Shown in pieces: positions 63,982-64,000 of a stretch of DNA of 64,000 nucleotides. Each line of letters starts with the position of its first letter. Within the stretch, counting starts at the first letter, position 1. The stretch comes from Verrucomicrobiota bacterium (GTDB taxonomy: Bacteria; Verrucomicrobiota; Lentisphaeria; JABSQK01; JAJFLO01), in the NCBI GenBank assembly GCA_021772615.1, contig JAJFLQ010000063.1, positions 20,424 to 84,423 on the forward strand, written 5' to 3'. The notes beneath the pieces were generated by a model, which did not search any database, was not told where the DNA came from, and saw only the letters and a list, made by a program, of their open reading frames with translations. The translations under genes were made by a program, and so were the position numbers.

Positions 63982-64000
63982 CTGCTAAACGGTGCAAGGA

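Larger units (their letters stand above)
63193..64000. other. Repeat-rich, gene-poor region at the right end
   Basis: About 800 bases without an intact gene. It contains a transposase remnant, a 27-base inverted repeat, two palindromes and a 53-55 base direct repeat, each listed separately. Several small open frames run through it but coincide with these repeats. Confidence 0.6.

Overview
The window looks like chromosomal DNA of a free-living Gram-negative bacterium, most likely from the Planctomycetes-Verrucomicrobia-Lentisphaerae-Kiritimatiellae assemblage. The pointers are indirect: a prepilin-type N-terminus fused to a LamG domain plus a decayed second LamG copy, a secreted matrixin-like protease ending in dockerin repeats, CxxCH-containing sensor kinases, and many unpaired two-component proteins. 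GC content is moderate to high. No rRNA, CRISPR array, prophage or replication origin was seen. There is one tRNA gene (Gly, TCC).

Layout. 0-6.3 kb: cell-surface sugar genes (start of a DegT-type aminotransferase, a WlbA/WbpB-type dehydrogenase fused to a WbpD-type acetyltransferase), a cation/proton antiporter with a His-rich N-terminus, tRNA-Gly, a decayed LamG fragment and an MsbA-type ABC exporter. 6.4-24.8 kb: stress and signalling genes (two-domain universal stress protein, a betaine-type binding protein coupled to a hybrid kinase, a membrane glycosyltransferase, an OmpR-type regulator followed directly by the secreted protease, an SDR/DUF2867 protein, a rhodanese, and a three-gene set of NtrC-type regulator, haem-c sensor kinase and REC-kinase). 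25.0-28.7 kb: molybdenum cofactor genes moaD, moaE, moaC and a MobB-MobA fusion, with a TauE-type exporter. 28.9-37.3 kb: Na/Pi cotransporter, tail-specific protease, unknown membrane proteins, the prepilin/LamG protein, thiL and a REC-Fis regulator. 37.4-46.6 kb: membrane sensor kinase, an unknown coiled-coil protein, prmA, a D,D-carboxypeptidase, a TPR protein, an MBL hydrolase divergent from coaX, and two more regulators, one an AAA+ protein without its GAFTGA loop. 46.9-52.1 kb: an EEP-fold membrane protein, ptsP and glnA.

52.4-63.2 kb is the most distinctive part. A GT4 glycosyltransferase and a NodB-like putative deacetylase are followed by a tight run: SpoU-family rRNA methyltransferase, type III polyketide synthase, FAD hydroxylase, LolA-like carrier, MMPL exporter, beta-ketoacyl synthase. 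The pairing of type III PKS with a flavin hydroxylase recalls phenolic-lipid or alkylquinone pathways; the LolA/MMPL/KS trio recalls aryl-polyene and flexirubin clusters. My reading is a small hybrid locus that makes a phenolic lipid and places it in the outer membrane. The last 0.8 kb is a gene-poor scar with a transposase remnant, long inverted repeats and a 53-55 bp direct repeat.
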